Shown: positions 20,057 through 29,424 of the stretch, one piece after another
Layout: each line of letters starts with the position of its first letter
How positions within the stretch are numbered: the first letter of the stretch is position 1
Assembly: GCA_027493525.1 (NCBI GenBank)
Contig: JAOSKN010000002.1
Span: 2,389,326-2,453,325 of the forward strand
Direction: 5' to 3'
DNA: 64,000 bases
Source: Planctomycetota bacterium
GTDB lineage: Bacteria; Planctomycetota; SZUA-567; H5-PLA8
Position numbers and translations under genes: made by a program
Notes under the pieces: model-generated
What the model was told of the DNA's origin: nothing
Seen by the model: the letters and a program-made list of their open reading frames with translations, nothing else
Database searches by the model: none

Positions 20057-20875
20057 CTAGCCTCGGTGTTTCCTCCCGCTGGCATTCCTTCTTTTGTGCT
20101 TGTGGCGGTCGCTTCGATCTTCCTGTTTTCCCGTCCCCAGCATCCGAATCACCGCCGCCGCCGCCCCGAAGCCGTTGTCGATGTTCACCACCGTCACGCC
20201 CGCCGCGCAACTGTTGAGCATCCCCAGCAGCGCCGCGACGCCTTTGAAACTCGCCCCGTACCCCACGCTCGTCGGTACCGCCACGACCGGGCAGGCGACC
20301 AGCCCCCCGACTACGCTCGGCAGCGCGCCTTCCATACCCGCTACCACGATCACCGCCGCCGCATTGCGAAGCTGCTCCAGCTTGTCCAACAGCCGGTGCA
20401 GCCCCGCGACGCCCACGTCGTAGAGCCCTTCCGCGCGCGCGCCGAAGGCCTCCAGCGTCTCGCGCGCCTCTTCGGCCACGGCCTGGTCGCTGGTCCCGGC
20501 GCTTACGACCAGCACCAGCTTGCCGCCGCCCGGTTTGGGCGCTTGGCCCACGCGGACCGTCCGCGCGCGCCGGTTCTCGTGCGCGTCCGGCCAAGCCTTC
20601 CGCAGCGCCCGGGCCTGCCGCCCGCGGACGCGCGTGCAGAGCACGACCGGGCTGTGTTTGCGGGCCTGCTTCACGATTCGCAGCAGGTCTTCGTCCGACT
20701 TGCCGGCCGCGAAGACCACCTCCGCCATGCCGCAGCGCAACGCCCGATGGTGATCTACCTTGGCGAAGCCCAGTTCGGCGTAAGGCAGTTCCGCGAGCCG
20801 CTCAACGGCCGCCTCGAGGGAACATTTTCCGCTGCGCACCTGATGCAGGAGCTTCTGTAACGCTTCGGGGCTCAT
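20057..20875 (-). CDS. larB: Nickel-pincer cofactor biosynthesis protein LarB
   Basis: Homologue of LarB, which carboxylates and hydrolyses nicotinic acid adenine dinucleotide in synthesis of the nickel-pincer nucleotide used by lactate racemase-type enzymes. The 272-aa protein has AKVDHHRALRCGMAEVVFAAGKS, LVVSAGTSDQAVAEEA and the PurE-like core GMEGALPSVVGGLVACPVVAVPTSVGYG...NIDNGFGAA. The C-terminus is a basic tail (KHKRRNASGRKHRG). The ATG at 20875 fits the family; a GTG at 20893 adds six residues. LarC, LarE and a LarA-like enzyme are not in the window. Confidence 0.88.
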   Translation of the reverse strand: MSPEALQKLLHQVRSGKCSLEAAVERLAELPYAELGFAKVDHHRALRCGMAEVVFAAGKSDEDLLRIVKQARKHSPVVLCTRVRGRQARALRKAWPDAHENRRARTVRVGQAPKPGGGKLVLVVSAGTSDQAVAEEARETLEAFGARAEGLYDVGVAGLHRLLDKLEQLRNAAAVIVVAGMEGALPSVVGGLVACPVVAVPTSVGYGASFKGVAALLGMLNSCAAGVTVVNIDNGFGAAAAVIRMLGTGKQEDRSDRHKHKRRNASGRKHRG

Positions 20876-21089
20876 GGAGTAACCGTTGTCCACGGCAGCG
20901 CGCGCGGCGTCAAGCTCGCCGCCTGCCTGTTTGGCCTCCAGCTTACGTTATGCTTATGAGTCCCCAAAAGAAGATACCCAACCCGCCAGTCGGGAATGAA
21001 CTGGTCAGGGGGCTGGAATTCGGGTACGAAAGGCATCCGCTCAAACAGGTTAGGCGCTTGCATGCCGCGGCGAGGGCTGCTTTAAGCCC

Positions 21090-22775
21090 ATGGTGCGGCG
21101 AGAGATGGAAGGAAGCTCGGTGAGCGACGAACACGGCCACGGCCCAAGCGGTTTCCAAGGCCCCAAGTGCTGGGTCGCGACCGCTCTAGTAGGCTTCGTC
21201 CTGGGCACGATCTTGGCCTTCGTGCTGCCAAAACCGGCCGCCATACCCCTTGCGACCCTCGCCGGCATGAAGGGCAAGACCGTCGAGGAGATGCAGGCGG
21301 ATTACGAGAAGAAGCTGGAAGCCTACGAAAAGGCCTTGAAGGAACACGGCCGCGAAGCCGGACAGCATGTCGCGCCGCCGGTCAATCCGAACCTGATCAG
21401 CCCGCCGGACATCCGCCCCTGGCACGCCATCCCCTTCGCCCTGCTGCTCCTCTCCATCGCCCTGATGCCCTTTATCAACCTGCACTTCTGGGAGCACCAC
21501 TTCCCCGATTTCGCCTTCTTCCTGGGCGGGATCATGGTCGCGTATTACATCTTCGCGCTGAGCGGCTACACGACCTCGCAAGGGCAGCCCGAGTACGGCA
21601 TCCACAAGATGGTTCACGTGGGGCTGGAGTACTTCCAGTTCATCGCCTTGGTCGGAAGCCTCTACGTCGTCACCGGCGGGATCCTGATCGACATCAAGGG
21701 GCACGGCAAGCCCGCGCTGAATACGCTCATCCTGGCCATCGGCGCGGCGATCGCGAACGTGATCGGCACCACCGGCGCGGCGGCGCTCCTGATCCGCGCC
21801 TACATCCGCATCAACAAGCACCGCATCCAGGCGTTCCACGTGGTGATTTTCATCTTCATCGTCGCCAATTGCGGGGGGTGCCTAACGCCCATCGGCGATC
21901 CGCCGCTCTTCCTGGGCTACCTCCAAGGCGTGCCGTTCTCCTGGACCTTGATCCACTGCCTCCCGGCCTGGGCCTTTGCCGTGACCCTGCTCCTGGCGGT
22001 CTTCTATGTGATGGACGTCAAGTCGCTCAAGGCCTACGAGCAAGGCCTCCCCGAGGAAGAACGCGGCGCCGAAGCGGCCAAGAATGCGGTCAGCGTCTCG
22101 GGCTACCTGAACCTGGTCTTCCTGGCCCTGGTGCTGCTCGGCGTCTTCCTGGACGGCATCCTCCATCACCTTGGGGTGCACATCCATTTCCCCTTCGGCG
22201 CGATCCTCCAGATCGTCTCCGCCACGCTCGCTTACAAGCTCTCGAAGCCCGAGAACCTCAAGGCCAACGAGTTCACCTTCGGCCCGATCAAGGAGGTCGG
22301 CTTCCTCTTCATCGGGCTCTTCGCGACGATGGTGCCCGCCCTCGACTACCTGGGCAATAATGCCGCCTCGCTGGGCATCGAGACGCCCGGCGCCTTTTAC
22401 TGGGCCGCCGGCGCGCTCTCCTCCTTCCTGGACAACGCCCCGACCTATCTGAACTTCCTCTCCGCGGGCCATGGACTGGCCGGCATGGAGATGGGCAAGG
22501 CCCTCGACACCCCTGCCTGGATTCAGTTGACCAACGTTCATACGACCGGCTACTCGGCGCAGCAGATTCTGCTCGCCATCTCCCTGGCCTCGGTCTTCTT
22601 CGGCGCGAACACCTACATCGGCAACGCCCCGAACTTCATGGTCAAGGCGATCAGCGAGTCCAGCGGCGTCCCGATGCCCAGCTTCTTCGGTTACATCCTG
22701 CGCTTCGCGGTGCCGATCCTGATGCCCATCCTCATCATCGTCTGGATCGTCTTCACCAGCGGCTGGGTGCTGTAG
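21090..22775 (+). CDS. NhaD/ArsB-type (ion transporter superfamily) Na+/H+ antiporter
   Basis: Inner-membrane transporter of up to 561 aa with about 12 helices. The hallmark is NCGGCLTPIGDPPLFLGYLQGVPF, shared by the NhaD sodium/proton antiporter and ArsB groups; a second half motif is SFLDNAPTYLNFLSAG, and GANTYIGNAPNFMVKAI near the C-terminus is also typical. A charged coil (TVEEMQADYEKKLEAYEKALKEH) sits between helix 1 and helix 2, an insertion not usual in the family. ATG 21090 gives the longest frame; GTG 21120, 7 bases after GGAAGG, is the better-supported start. Substrate is inferred as sodium. Confidence 0.8.
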   Translation: MVRREMEGSSVSDEHGHGPSGFQGPKCWVATALVGFVLGTILAFVLPKPAAIPLATLAGMKGKTVEEMQADYEKKLEAYEKALKEHGREAGQHVAPPVNPNLISPPDIRPWHAIPFALLLLSIALMPFINLHFWEHHFPDFAFFLGGIMVAYYIFALSGYTTSQGQPEYGIHKMVHVGLEYFQFIALVGSLYVVTGGILIDIKGHGKPALNTLILAIGAAIANVIGTTGAAALLIRAYIRINKHRIQAFHVVIFIFIVANCGGCLTPIGDPPLFLGYLQGVPFSWTLIHCLPAWAFAVTLLLAVFYVMDVKSLKAYEQGLPEEERGAEAAKNAVSVSGYLNLVFLALVLLGVFLDGILHHLGVHIHFPFGAILQIVSATLAYKLSKPENLKANEFTFGPIKEVGFLFIGLFATMVPALDYLGNNAASLGIETPGAFYWAAGALSSFLDNAPTYLNFLSAGHGLAGMEMGKALDTPAWIQLTNVHTTGYSAQQILLAISLASVFFGANTYIGNAPNFMVKAISESSGVPMPSFFGYILRFAVPILMPILIIVWIVFTSGWVL

Positions 22776-22777
22776 GG

Positions 22778-22871
22778 CTGTAATCTGTAATCTGTAATCT
22801 GTGATCTGTGATCTGAATCTGGTTTCCTGCCTCAGGTCACAAATTACAGATTACAGATTACAGATCACAGG
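22778..22871. repeat. Inverted pair of heptad arrays (CTGTAAT family)
   Basis: Left arm at about 22778-22821: repeated CTGTAAT then CTGTGAT units. Right arm at about 22838-22870: their reverse complement (ATTACAG repeated, then ATCACAG). The arms face each other over a 16-base gap and can form a stem of about 30 bp just after the antiporter stop, so the structure may act as a terminator or transcript stabiliser. Confidence 0.85.
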
Positions 22872-22998
22872 TTGCAGAGCCGCGCTTTCCCTCAAGCCGA
22901 CCCCCAAGCCTCCCGATAATCAGGAAGACCCCGGATCATCCCGAGGTCTGCCGCCTCATGGCGTCGCTACGGGTCCCCCGCAGGAAAGGATGCCCGAC

Positions 22999-24166
22999 GT
23001 GAACACCGACAGCATGCCGTCCTCGCCCTCGCCCTCCCAGCCCAACGGATCCTGGGTCAACCGGAGTTCCAGCGCCGCCAGCGGGGCGGCCAAAGTCTTC
23101 CGTGAGTTCAAGTGGGGCTTGCTGACCCTCTTCCTGCTCATGGTCGTCGTGATCAGCCTGGTCTACGACGGCGGCCGGAAAAAAGACCGCCGAAACCAAC
23201 GCCAACGCGCAGTCCGACTCAGCCCCCCAGCCGGCCGTCTTGACGCCTCAGGGGACGCCGCCCCAGCGGCCTGAGCCTGCGGTTCAGCCGCGCACCCCGA
23301 ACCATCCCGACCGCGCCGTCCAGGACTGGGCTCAAAATCGGCGCCCGGCCGAACCCGTCCGCACGCCGCCCGCCGGCGCGCTCCGTCCCGACCTGCCTTC
23401 CGGTCCGCCGCCCGTAGTCAATGCGCCGCAGAACGAGAACCGCGCGCTGGTCGATCCGACCCGGCAGCCGCCTTCGGGTTACGCGGTCATGGATCCGCAG
23501 GGCGTGCAGCCCAATCCCGTGGTTCCCGGACCCGCGCAGGCCTACACCGTGCAGGCAGGAGATACGCTGAGCGGCATTGCGCAGAAGTTCTACCCAGGGC
23601 GGATGCGCGAAGGCCTGAAGCTCCTCGGCGAGGCCAACACGAGACTATTCAGCGATCCGCGCAAGATGCGCGTCGGGATGGTCCTGAGCGTCCCCGACCT
23701 CGGCACGGTCCAGGCCGCCGCTCCGGCGCCGGCCCAGCCTCGTGTCGAGGCGGCGCCCGTGCCGCCCACCGCCGCGAACACGCTGCCGCAGCCGGCGCTG
23801 GGCACGACCTACGAGGTCCAGGCCGGCGACAGCCTTGAGGGTATTGCGCGCAAGCTCTTCAACGACGCGCGCCGCTGGCGGGATCTCTTCGAGTGGAACC
23901 GCGATCGCATTCACGATCCTGGACTGCTGCGTGTCGGCCAGAAGTTGCGGATCCGGCCGAACGATCGCGCCGCCAACCCTCCGGCAGAGGAAACTCCGCG
24001 CAGCGAACCCAAGCCCGAGCCGGTCAAGAAAAAGACCACCTTGGTCATGACGCCCGAGGCCGTCGAAGCGCAGGACGAGGCGCGGAACGCCGCGAAAGGC
24101 GAAGCCTCACCGGCGGTTCCTGTTCCTGCCAGCCGGAAGGAGAATTCAGGCATCTGGATGCCCTGA
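22999..24166 (+). CDS. Membrane-anchored double-LysM protein; reading frame broken once
   Basis: Predicted cell-wall-associated protein. An N-terminal segment with one membrane helix (FREFKWGLLTLFLLMVVVISLVYDGG) is encoded in one frame; a Pro-rich linker with two LysM domains (AYTVQAGDTLSGIAQKFYPG and TYEVQAGDSLEGIARKLFND) is in the next. The switch lies at six A in 23179-23184. Deleting one A gives GGRKKTAETNANAQSDSAPQ and one frame of 389 codons including stop. LysM domains bind peptidoglycan or chitin-like glycans. The start is taken as GTG 22999, 8 bases after AGGAAAGGA; ATG 22990 overlaps that ribosome site. The downstream part could also start at a weak internal codon if the break is real. 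Confidence 0.75.
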
Positions 24167-24204
24167 AGTCAGCTCGAAGCTTTCCGAAGATAACCCAACC
24201 TGCA

Positions 24205-24230
24205 GCCCGTCTGGAGTGCACCAGGCGGGC
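24205..24230 (+). terminator. Hairpin after the LysM gene
   Basis: GCCCGTCTGG (24205-24214) pairs with CCAGGCGGGC (24221-24230) through 10 bp with one G-U, closing a 6-nt loop, 39 bases after the LysM stop. The following sequence is only weakly T-rich, so intrinsic termination is plausible rather than certain. The rest of the 24231-24398 gap shows no gene or clear motif. Confidence 0.5.
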
Positions 24231-24398
24231 CGCTTTCATATACAACTCCGTGCCATACCAACATGTTGCGCAAGTGCGTCGGATATGCCTTCCTGCCTGG
24301 ATTCGAGCTTTTAATGCTTGAATGCACCGTGCAATGACTGGCAAGGCAGACAGGGCTTGACCTTCACAATTAGTGCACCTGCGAAAGCACCAGGAGCA

Positions 24399-24426
24399 TT
24401 GACAACGTGACTGTTTCAGTTACACT
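24399..24426 (+). promoter_or_regulatory. Sigma70-type promoter for the LacI-HTH/PilZ gene
   Basis: TTGACA at 24399-24404, a 16-base spacer, then TACACT at 24421-24426. The -35 box is a perfect match. Transcription would start near 24433, giving an 85-base leader before ATG 24518. Confidence 0.68.
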
Positions 24427-24440
24427 CTGTGCATTCAATT

Positions 24441-24450
24441 TTGGCGCCAA
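24441..24450. promoter_or_regulatory. Perfect palindrome TTGGCGCCAA, candidate operator
   Basis: A 10-bp perfect inverted repeat with a central GC/CG step lies about 8-17 bases after the predicted transcription start of a gene whose product carries a LacI-type DNA-binding domain. LacI-family operators are palindromes with a central CG step, so autoregulation is a reasonable inference. Confidence 0.45.
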
Positions 24451-24517
24451 CGATTATACCCACGGTAAGCGCCCGTGAACGAAGGATAAACGGCGCCTGG
24501 GGGAGGGGGAGGTCACA

Positions 24518-25099
24518 ATGGGTGTCAGTCAGCAGTCCATCGCCGACGCCTTGGGGTTGTCGCGCACCACGGTAACGAAGATCCTAAACCGTGATCCCAA
24601 GTATTCCGCCAGCGAAGCCACGCGGGATCTGGTCTTCCGCACCGCCGAGAAGATGGGGTACGACTTCACCACCATCCGCCGCCCCTTCAAGCGCGAATAC
24701 GGCCGTACCGAAGTCAACGCACCGTGCATGGTCGAGGTGGTCCTCGAGAACGGCGAGATCTTCGACAAAGGCGAGGCCGTCGCCCGAAACATCGGCGTTG
24801 GCGGCGTGCTCTTGACCAACATCCGGCTCATCAAGCAAGCCTTGCCGCTCAAGCAATTCTCCCTGCGCGTGCGGTTCCGCGACTTGCCGGAACTGGCCAA
24901 CCTGATCGGCGAGTGCCAGGTCGTCCGCATCAGCGACTCGGTCGAGGCCGGCGAGCCCGAGCTGGGCGTGAAGTTCATCAACGCCTCGGTCTCCGACCGC
25001 AAGCTGCTCAAGGACTTCATCGACCGCCGCGTGGCCGAAGCCATGGCGATGCGGCAGAAGAACATGGAAGCCCGCGAAGGGACCGCCTCCGGGTCGTAG
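24518..25099 (+). CDS. LacI-type HTH / PilZ fusion, candidate c-di-GMP-responsive regulator
   Basis: A 193-aa protein of unusual design. Residues 1-50 are a LacI-type helix-turn-helix and hinge (SQQSIADALGLSRTTVTKIL, SEATRDLVFRTAEKMGYDF). Residues about 56-175 look like a PilZ domain: RxxxR at 59-63 (REYGR), then VARNIGVGGVLL at 88-99, where the usual (D/N)xSxxG reads N-I-G-V-G-G, with Gly replacing Ser, and a long strand pair ending GEPELGVKFIN. PilZ domains bind cyclic di-GMP; the altered Ser may weaken this. The usual LacI sugar-binding domain is absent. A promoter and palindrome precede the gene. The ribosome site GGGGGAGGGGGAGG is strong though distant. Confidence 0.78.
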   Translation: MGVSQQSIADALGLSRTTVTKILNRDPKYSASEATRDLVFRTAEKMGYDFTTIRRPFKREYGRTEVNAPCMVEVVLENGEIFDKGEAVARNIGVGGVLLTNIRLIKQALPLKQFSLRVRFRDLPELANLIGECQVVRISDSVEAGEPELGVKFINASVSDRKLLKDFIDRRVAEAMAMRQKNMEAREGTASGS

Positions 25100-25331
25100 C
25101 CCCCTCGTTCCAGTGGCTTTGAGCGCCCCGGCGTGAACGCGCCGGGGCGTTTTGTTTCGCCCCCTTGCGGTGGCATGGGGCGATCCCTTTTCGTGAAAAG
25201 TCCGCACGGCCATCCGGTTCCCGGCGTCTTCTTCCGAGGCCCTGCGCCAAGCTGCGTCTCGGCTGGCGCGAGGGGGCGTCTCGGTTAAACCTGTGGCCTT
25301 GATGCGCGCCCTGAACCCGGAAACCCCGCCC

Positions 25332-28300
25332 ATGAGCGTTCCCGGCCTGAGATTCCCGCCCGGCCTGCGGGGCCTGCTATGCGTGGCGGTCTTCGTCGGT
25401 GTCGCGGCGTCCTGGTCCGGTGAAGCCCCTGTCTTGCCTCCCCAGGCCTACCACGCCCTCGGCGGGGCTGCGCCGGATCCCGCCACGAAGGCCGCCTTCG
25501 ACGCGCTCCTGGCCGGAAAGCTCAAGGAAGCCGAGGACGCCTTTCGGGGGCAGGTCGAGAAGCAGGCCGGCGACGCCGCCGCCCGCTTCGGGCTGGGCCT
25601 CTGCGAGCGGCTCCAGGGGCGCGCGCAGGAGGCCCTCGTATGCTTCGCCGAGGCCTTCACGCAGGGACGCCAGGATCCCTGGGCCGAGGTCTATCTGCAT
25701 CTTCTCGAAGAGACCCTGCGCCTGGCCCGGGACGAGAGGCCCTTCCTGCTCGCGTGCCTCGCCGCCGAGAAGGACCCCGCCACGCCGCCGCACCTGCTGA
25801 GCCTGGCGCGCAGCCTGCGCGCGGATTGGCTGGCCGAGCGCGGCCGCTTTGACGAGGCCGTCGCGGCCGCCGCGCCCCTGCAGTTCCTCAAGTCCTGGGC
25901 CGTGATCGGGCCCTTCGACAACCGCGACGGCGCGGGCATGGCCGCCGACTACGAGCCCGAGCACGAGGTCCAGTTCGAGCGGCCCATCCAGGGGCGCAAC
26001 CGGAAGGTCGCGTGGCGCCCCCTGCCGGGACAGGCATACGATGGCCGTGTCGATTGCGCCGGTCTCTTCGAGCCCAACACCCATTCGATCGTCTACGCGG
26101 TGACGCACATCCAGGTCGAGCAGCCGCAGTGGGCCGTGCTCTGGCTGGGCTGCGGAGGCTGCGCCAAGGTCTGGCTCAACGAGCGGCAGGTCCTGGAGGT
26201 GAACGAGGCCAACGACTACGCCGACGAAAAGGCTGCCGCGCCGGTCTACCTCCACCAGGGCAGCAACCAGGTTCTGGTCAAGCTGGGGGTGGTCGAGGAG
26301 ACCGACTGGGCCTTCTCGCTGCGTCTTTCCAACCCCGCGGGCGGCCCGCTGGCCGGCGTCTCCGAAGGCGCTTCCCCCGAGGCGTTGAAGGCCTATCTGG
26401 CCACGCGCACCGGCCGCGCGCCGCCGCTGCTTGAACCGGCCAATCCAGACCTGGGCCTGCGCTCCAAGCTGGACCTCGCGCTTAAGGCCGAGCCGGACTC
26501 GGCTTGGCTGTTGGGTTGGAGCGGATACCTCGAGGCCAAGCGCCAGGCCGGGACGAAGGAAGAGCACCGCCCCGCGCAGACGTACGCCAAGGCCCTGGCG
26601 CGCGCGCCGAATTCCCCGCTCTTTCTGATCCTGCAGGCCGAGTACCCCGGCGATCCGAACGTGCGCCGGCAGGCCGGCGAAGCCTGCCTGGCCGCGCACC
26701 CCGGGCTCCCGGCCGCCCTGCACGTCCTGGCGCGCCTGGCCTTCGAGGCCGGCGTGGAGCAGGAAGCCGAGCGCTACGCGCGCGCGCTATGGGCCGGGCC
26801 GGGCGCCGAGCGCGCCGGAGAGGCCTCCTGGCTCCTGGCCCGGATCCTCCACGACCGGGGCTTCGACGCCGAGGCGCATCGCCACGCCGCGCGCTTCGTC
26901 GCCCAGCGGCCCTACGAGCCGGCCGGCTGGATGACCCTGGCGCTCCTGGAACTGGGCCGCGCGGCGCGCCGCAAGACCCTGCGGCAGGGGCTTGAGGCCT
27001 GCGGCGGGAGCGTGGAACTGCGCTCCGCGTGGGCCGACGAACTCGTCACCATGGAGCAGTACGGCGAGGCCGCGGCGGTGCGCGAAGGAAGCCTCGCGCT
27101 GCTGCCCTTCGATATCCCCGAGCGGCTCGCCGCCGCCGAGGCCTGGCGCCGCGCCGGGCAGCCCGAAAAGGCCCATGCGCTCCTCGAACAGACTCGCGAC
27201 GTGGCCCCCGAGAACACCGACCTGCTCGCCGCCATGGCCGGGATGCGCCTTCACGAGGGCAAGAACGAGGACGCCGTCGCGCTCTACCGCGAGGTCCTGC
27301 GCATCAAGCCCAACGCGCCCCAGGTCAAGGACCTGCTCGCCGAACTCTCCGTCGGAGCCGGCATCGACCGGGGCTTCTTCGAGCGCTACGACATCGCCCT
27401 GAAGGACCTGCCGGATCCCAAGCCCGAGGCCTATCCGGACGACAACGCCGTGTACATGCTCCGGCAGGAAGTCGTCCACGTGAACCCGAACGGAACCTCC
27501 AGCCGCATGTTCCACCAGGTCGCCAAACTGCTGCGCTCGGGCGGCAAGGGCGAACTCCAGCGCCACCAGATCTACTACGACCCGCAGCGGCAAGTCGTGG
27601 ACATCCTGCGCGCCTCGGTGATCACCCCCGCCGGGCGCGAGCTGGCCCGCGCCGACGTCAACGACCGCTCGGTCTCCGCCGCCATGGGCGTGCAGACGAA
27701 GATCTACGACGAATACCACCTGAAAGAGGTCGTCTTCCGCGACCTGGAGGTCGGGGCGACCGTGGACCTGCAGTACGTCGTCCGCGACACCGGCGAGAAC
27801 ATCTACGGCGACTACTTCGCGGATCTCTTCTACGTCGGCGACGACAGCCCGACCGTCAGGAGCCAGTACATCCTCAACCTGCCCAAGACCCGCGAGTTCC
27901 AGCACCGCGCCTTCCGCGGCGACGTGCCTCTCGAACGCCTCGAATCCCCGAACCCCGAGCGCGAGGTGCTCAAGTGGGAGGCCCAGAACCTGAAAGGCAT
28001 CGTCCAGGAGCGGCGCATGCCCCCGCTCCCCGACGAGCTGACCTTCGTCCAGACCACGACCATGCGCACCTGGCAGGAGGTCGGCGCCTGGTACTGGAAC
28101 CTGGCCAAGGACCAGGTCGTCGCCGACGACGCCATGCGCGCCACGGTCAAGGAACTGACCGACGGCAAAGCCAGCGACACCGAGAAACTCCGCGCCATTC
28201 ACGACTGGGTGATCGAGAAGATCCGCTACCTGGGCATCGAGTTCGGCCGCAACGGCTACAAACCGCACCGCGCCACCGAGACCTTCCAGGCCCTCTACGG

Positions 28301-29231
28301 CGACTGCAAGGACACCGCCACCCTCATCACGGCCATGCTCAAGGAGGCCGGCATCGAAAGCCGCCTCGTTCTCGTCCGCACCGTGGACGCGGGAAAGGTC
28401 GACGCCGACACCCTTCCGTCGCCCAACCTGTTCAACCACTGCATCGCCTACGTTCCCGACGTGGACGGCAAGCCCTATTGGATCGACTGCACCACCGACT
28501 ACCACCAGCTCGGCGAGATCCCCTGGGCCGACCAGGGCGCGCAGGTCCTCGTCGCCGGGCCCGACGGCGGCCGGTTCGTGCAGATCCCGCGTTCCGAGGC
28601 CGGCGAGAGCCTCACCGAGACCCGCATCACCGCCAGCGTCGCCGCCGAGGGCGGCGCCAAAGTCTTCCTGCGCACCGTCTCCACGGGGCAGTACGCGCCT
28701 TACTGGCGGCAGCGCGCCGCCACGCCGGGGCAGTTCCGCCAGTTCCTCAAGGAACAGCTCGCGCGGAGCTACCCGGGCGCCGAGCTGACCAACCTGAGCC
28801 ACCCCCCGGCCGGCGAGCAGGGCGCGATGTGGTTCGAGGTCGAGGTCCAGGTCCCGCGCATCACCCGCCGTAGCGGCGACCGTTTCAGCCTGCCCATCGT
28901 CTCCGAGCCCGAGGAACTCTCGCGCAACTACGTCACCGGGACCGAACGCAGGCACGACCTGATGCTCTGGTTCCCGCGCGCCCGCCGCTACGAGGTCGTC
29001 TACCAGCTTGACCCCGCCTATAAGGTCGCCGCGCTCCCCGAACCCGTCGAGCGCAAGGAAGCCTTCGGCTCGTTCACTCGCGAAGTCCGGCAGGACGGCC
29101 AATCGGTTTCCGTCAAGATCGCCTACAGCCTCAACAGCCACCGCATCACGAAGGACGAATACCCCGCCTTCGTCGATTTCTGCCGCCGCGTCGACGGCTG
29201 GATGGACGAGAAGATCCTGCTGCAGAAGTGA
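25332..29231 (+). CDS. Exported TPR protein with DUF3857 and transglutaminase-like domains
   Basis: A 1299-aa protein. A signal peptide (GLRGLLCVAVFVGVAASWSG) leads into TPR-like repeats, then a beta-sandwich with GPFDNRDG, VWLNERQVLEVNE and GSNQVLVKLG, more TPR helices (about 390-690), a DUF3857 domain (about 700-920) and a transglutaminase-like domain. The catalytic triad can be read as Cys in LYGDCKDTATL, His in NLFNHCIAYV and Asp in YWIDCTTDY. These domains together occur in many Bacteroidetes and PVC proteins; the substrate is unknown. In-frame starts at GTG 25293 and ATG 25302 precede the chosen ATG 25332, where the signal peptide begins; no start has a clear ribosome site. Confidence 0.85.
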   Translation: MSVPGLRFPPGLRGLLCVAVFVGVAASWSGEAPVLPPQAYHALGGAAPDPATKAAFDALLAGKLKEAEDAFRGQVEKQAGDAAARFGLGLCERLQGRAQEALVCFAEAFTQGRQDPWAEVYLHLLEETLRLARDERPFLLACLAAEKDPATPPHLLSLARSLRADWLAERGRFDEAVAAAAPLQFLKSWAVIGPFDNRDGAGMAADYEPEHEVQFERPIQGRNRKVAWRPLPGQAYDGRVDCAGLFEPNTHSIVYAVTHIQVEQPQWAVLWLGCGGCAKVWLNERQVLEVNEANDYADEKAAAPVYLHQGSNQVLVKLGVVEETDWAFSLRLSNPAGGPLAGVSEGASPEALKAYLATRTGRAPPLLEPANPDLGLRSKLDLALKAEPDSAWLLGWSGYLEAKRQAGTKEEHRPAQTYAKALARAPNSPLFLILQAEYPGDPNVRRQAGEACLAAHPGLPAALHVLARLAFEAGVEQEAERYARALWAGPGAERAGEASWLLARILHDRGFDAEAHRHAARFVAQRPYEPAGWMTLALLELGRAARRKTLRQGLEACGGSVELRSAWADELVTMEQYGEAAAVREGSLALLPFDIPERLAAAEAWRRAGQPEKAHALLEQTRDVAPENTDLLAAMAGMRLHEGKNEDAVALYREVLRIKPNAPQVKDLLAELSVGAGIDRGFFERYDIALKDLPDPKPEAYPDDNAVYMLRQEVVHVNPNGTSSRMFHQVAKLLRSGGKGELQRHQIYYDPQRQVVDILRASVITPAGRELARADVNDRSVSAAMGVQTKIYDEYHLKEVVFRDLEVGATVDLQYVVRDTGENIYGDYFADLFYVGDDSPTVRSQYILNLPKTREFQHRAFRGDVPLERLESPNPEREVLKWEAQNLKGIVQERRMPPLPDELTFVQTTTMRTWQEVGAWYWNLAKDQVVADDAMRATVKELTDGKASDTEKLRAIHDWVIEKIRYLGIEFGRNGYKPHRATETFQALYGDCKDTATLITAMLKEAGIESRLVLVRTVDAGKVDADTLPSPNLFNHCIAYVPDVDGKPYWIDCTTDYHQLGEIPWADQGAQVLVAGPDGGRFVQIPRSEAGESLTETRITASVAAEGGAKVFLRTVSTGQYAPYWRQRAATPGQFRQFLKEQLARSYPGAELTNLSHPPAGEQGAMWFEVEVQVPRITRRSGDRFSLPIVSEPEELSRNYVTGTERRHDLMLWFPRARRYEVVYQLDPAYKVAALPEPVERKEAFGSFTREVRQDGQSVSVKIAYSLNSHRITKDEYPAFVDFCRRVDGWMDEKILLQK

Positions 29232-29303
29232 GAGGGTAGCTCAAAGCTAAACGCAAAAAACCGCGACTAACCTTGGCGCTTTGGGTCATACTCCATTGTA
29301 AGC

Positions 29304-29424
29304 CGTTCACTGTTCACTGTTCACTGTTCACTGTTCACTGTTCACTGTTCACTGTTCACTGTTCACTGTTCACTGTTCACCGTTCACCGTTCACCGTTCA
29401 CTGTTCACTGTTCACTGTTCACTG
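29304..29424. repeat. Perfect-period heptad array (GTTCACT)n
   Basis: About 17 tandem copies of GTTCACT/GTTCACC over 120 bases fill the gap between two convergent genes and end directly at the stop codon of the leftward gene. Three consecutive units carry a T-to-C variant, suggesting expansion by local duplication. No gene lies in the rest of the 29232-29424 gap. Confidence 0.95.

Noticed and set aside
16234-23184. Programmed -1 frameshifting at A-AAA-AAG
   Set aside because: The phase is AAA-AAA-G and the shift needed is +1 (or loss of one base), and a third break uses T6, so a homopolymer error explains all three better.
26787-29141. Long minus-strand frame opposite the transglutaminase-like gene (784 codons)
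   Set aside because: Shadow of a strong plus-strand gene with recognisable catalytic motifs; no ribosome site or domain on the minus strand.
29304-29424. CRISPR array
   Set aside because: Unit length is 7 without spacers; it is a simple tandem repeat.
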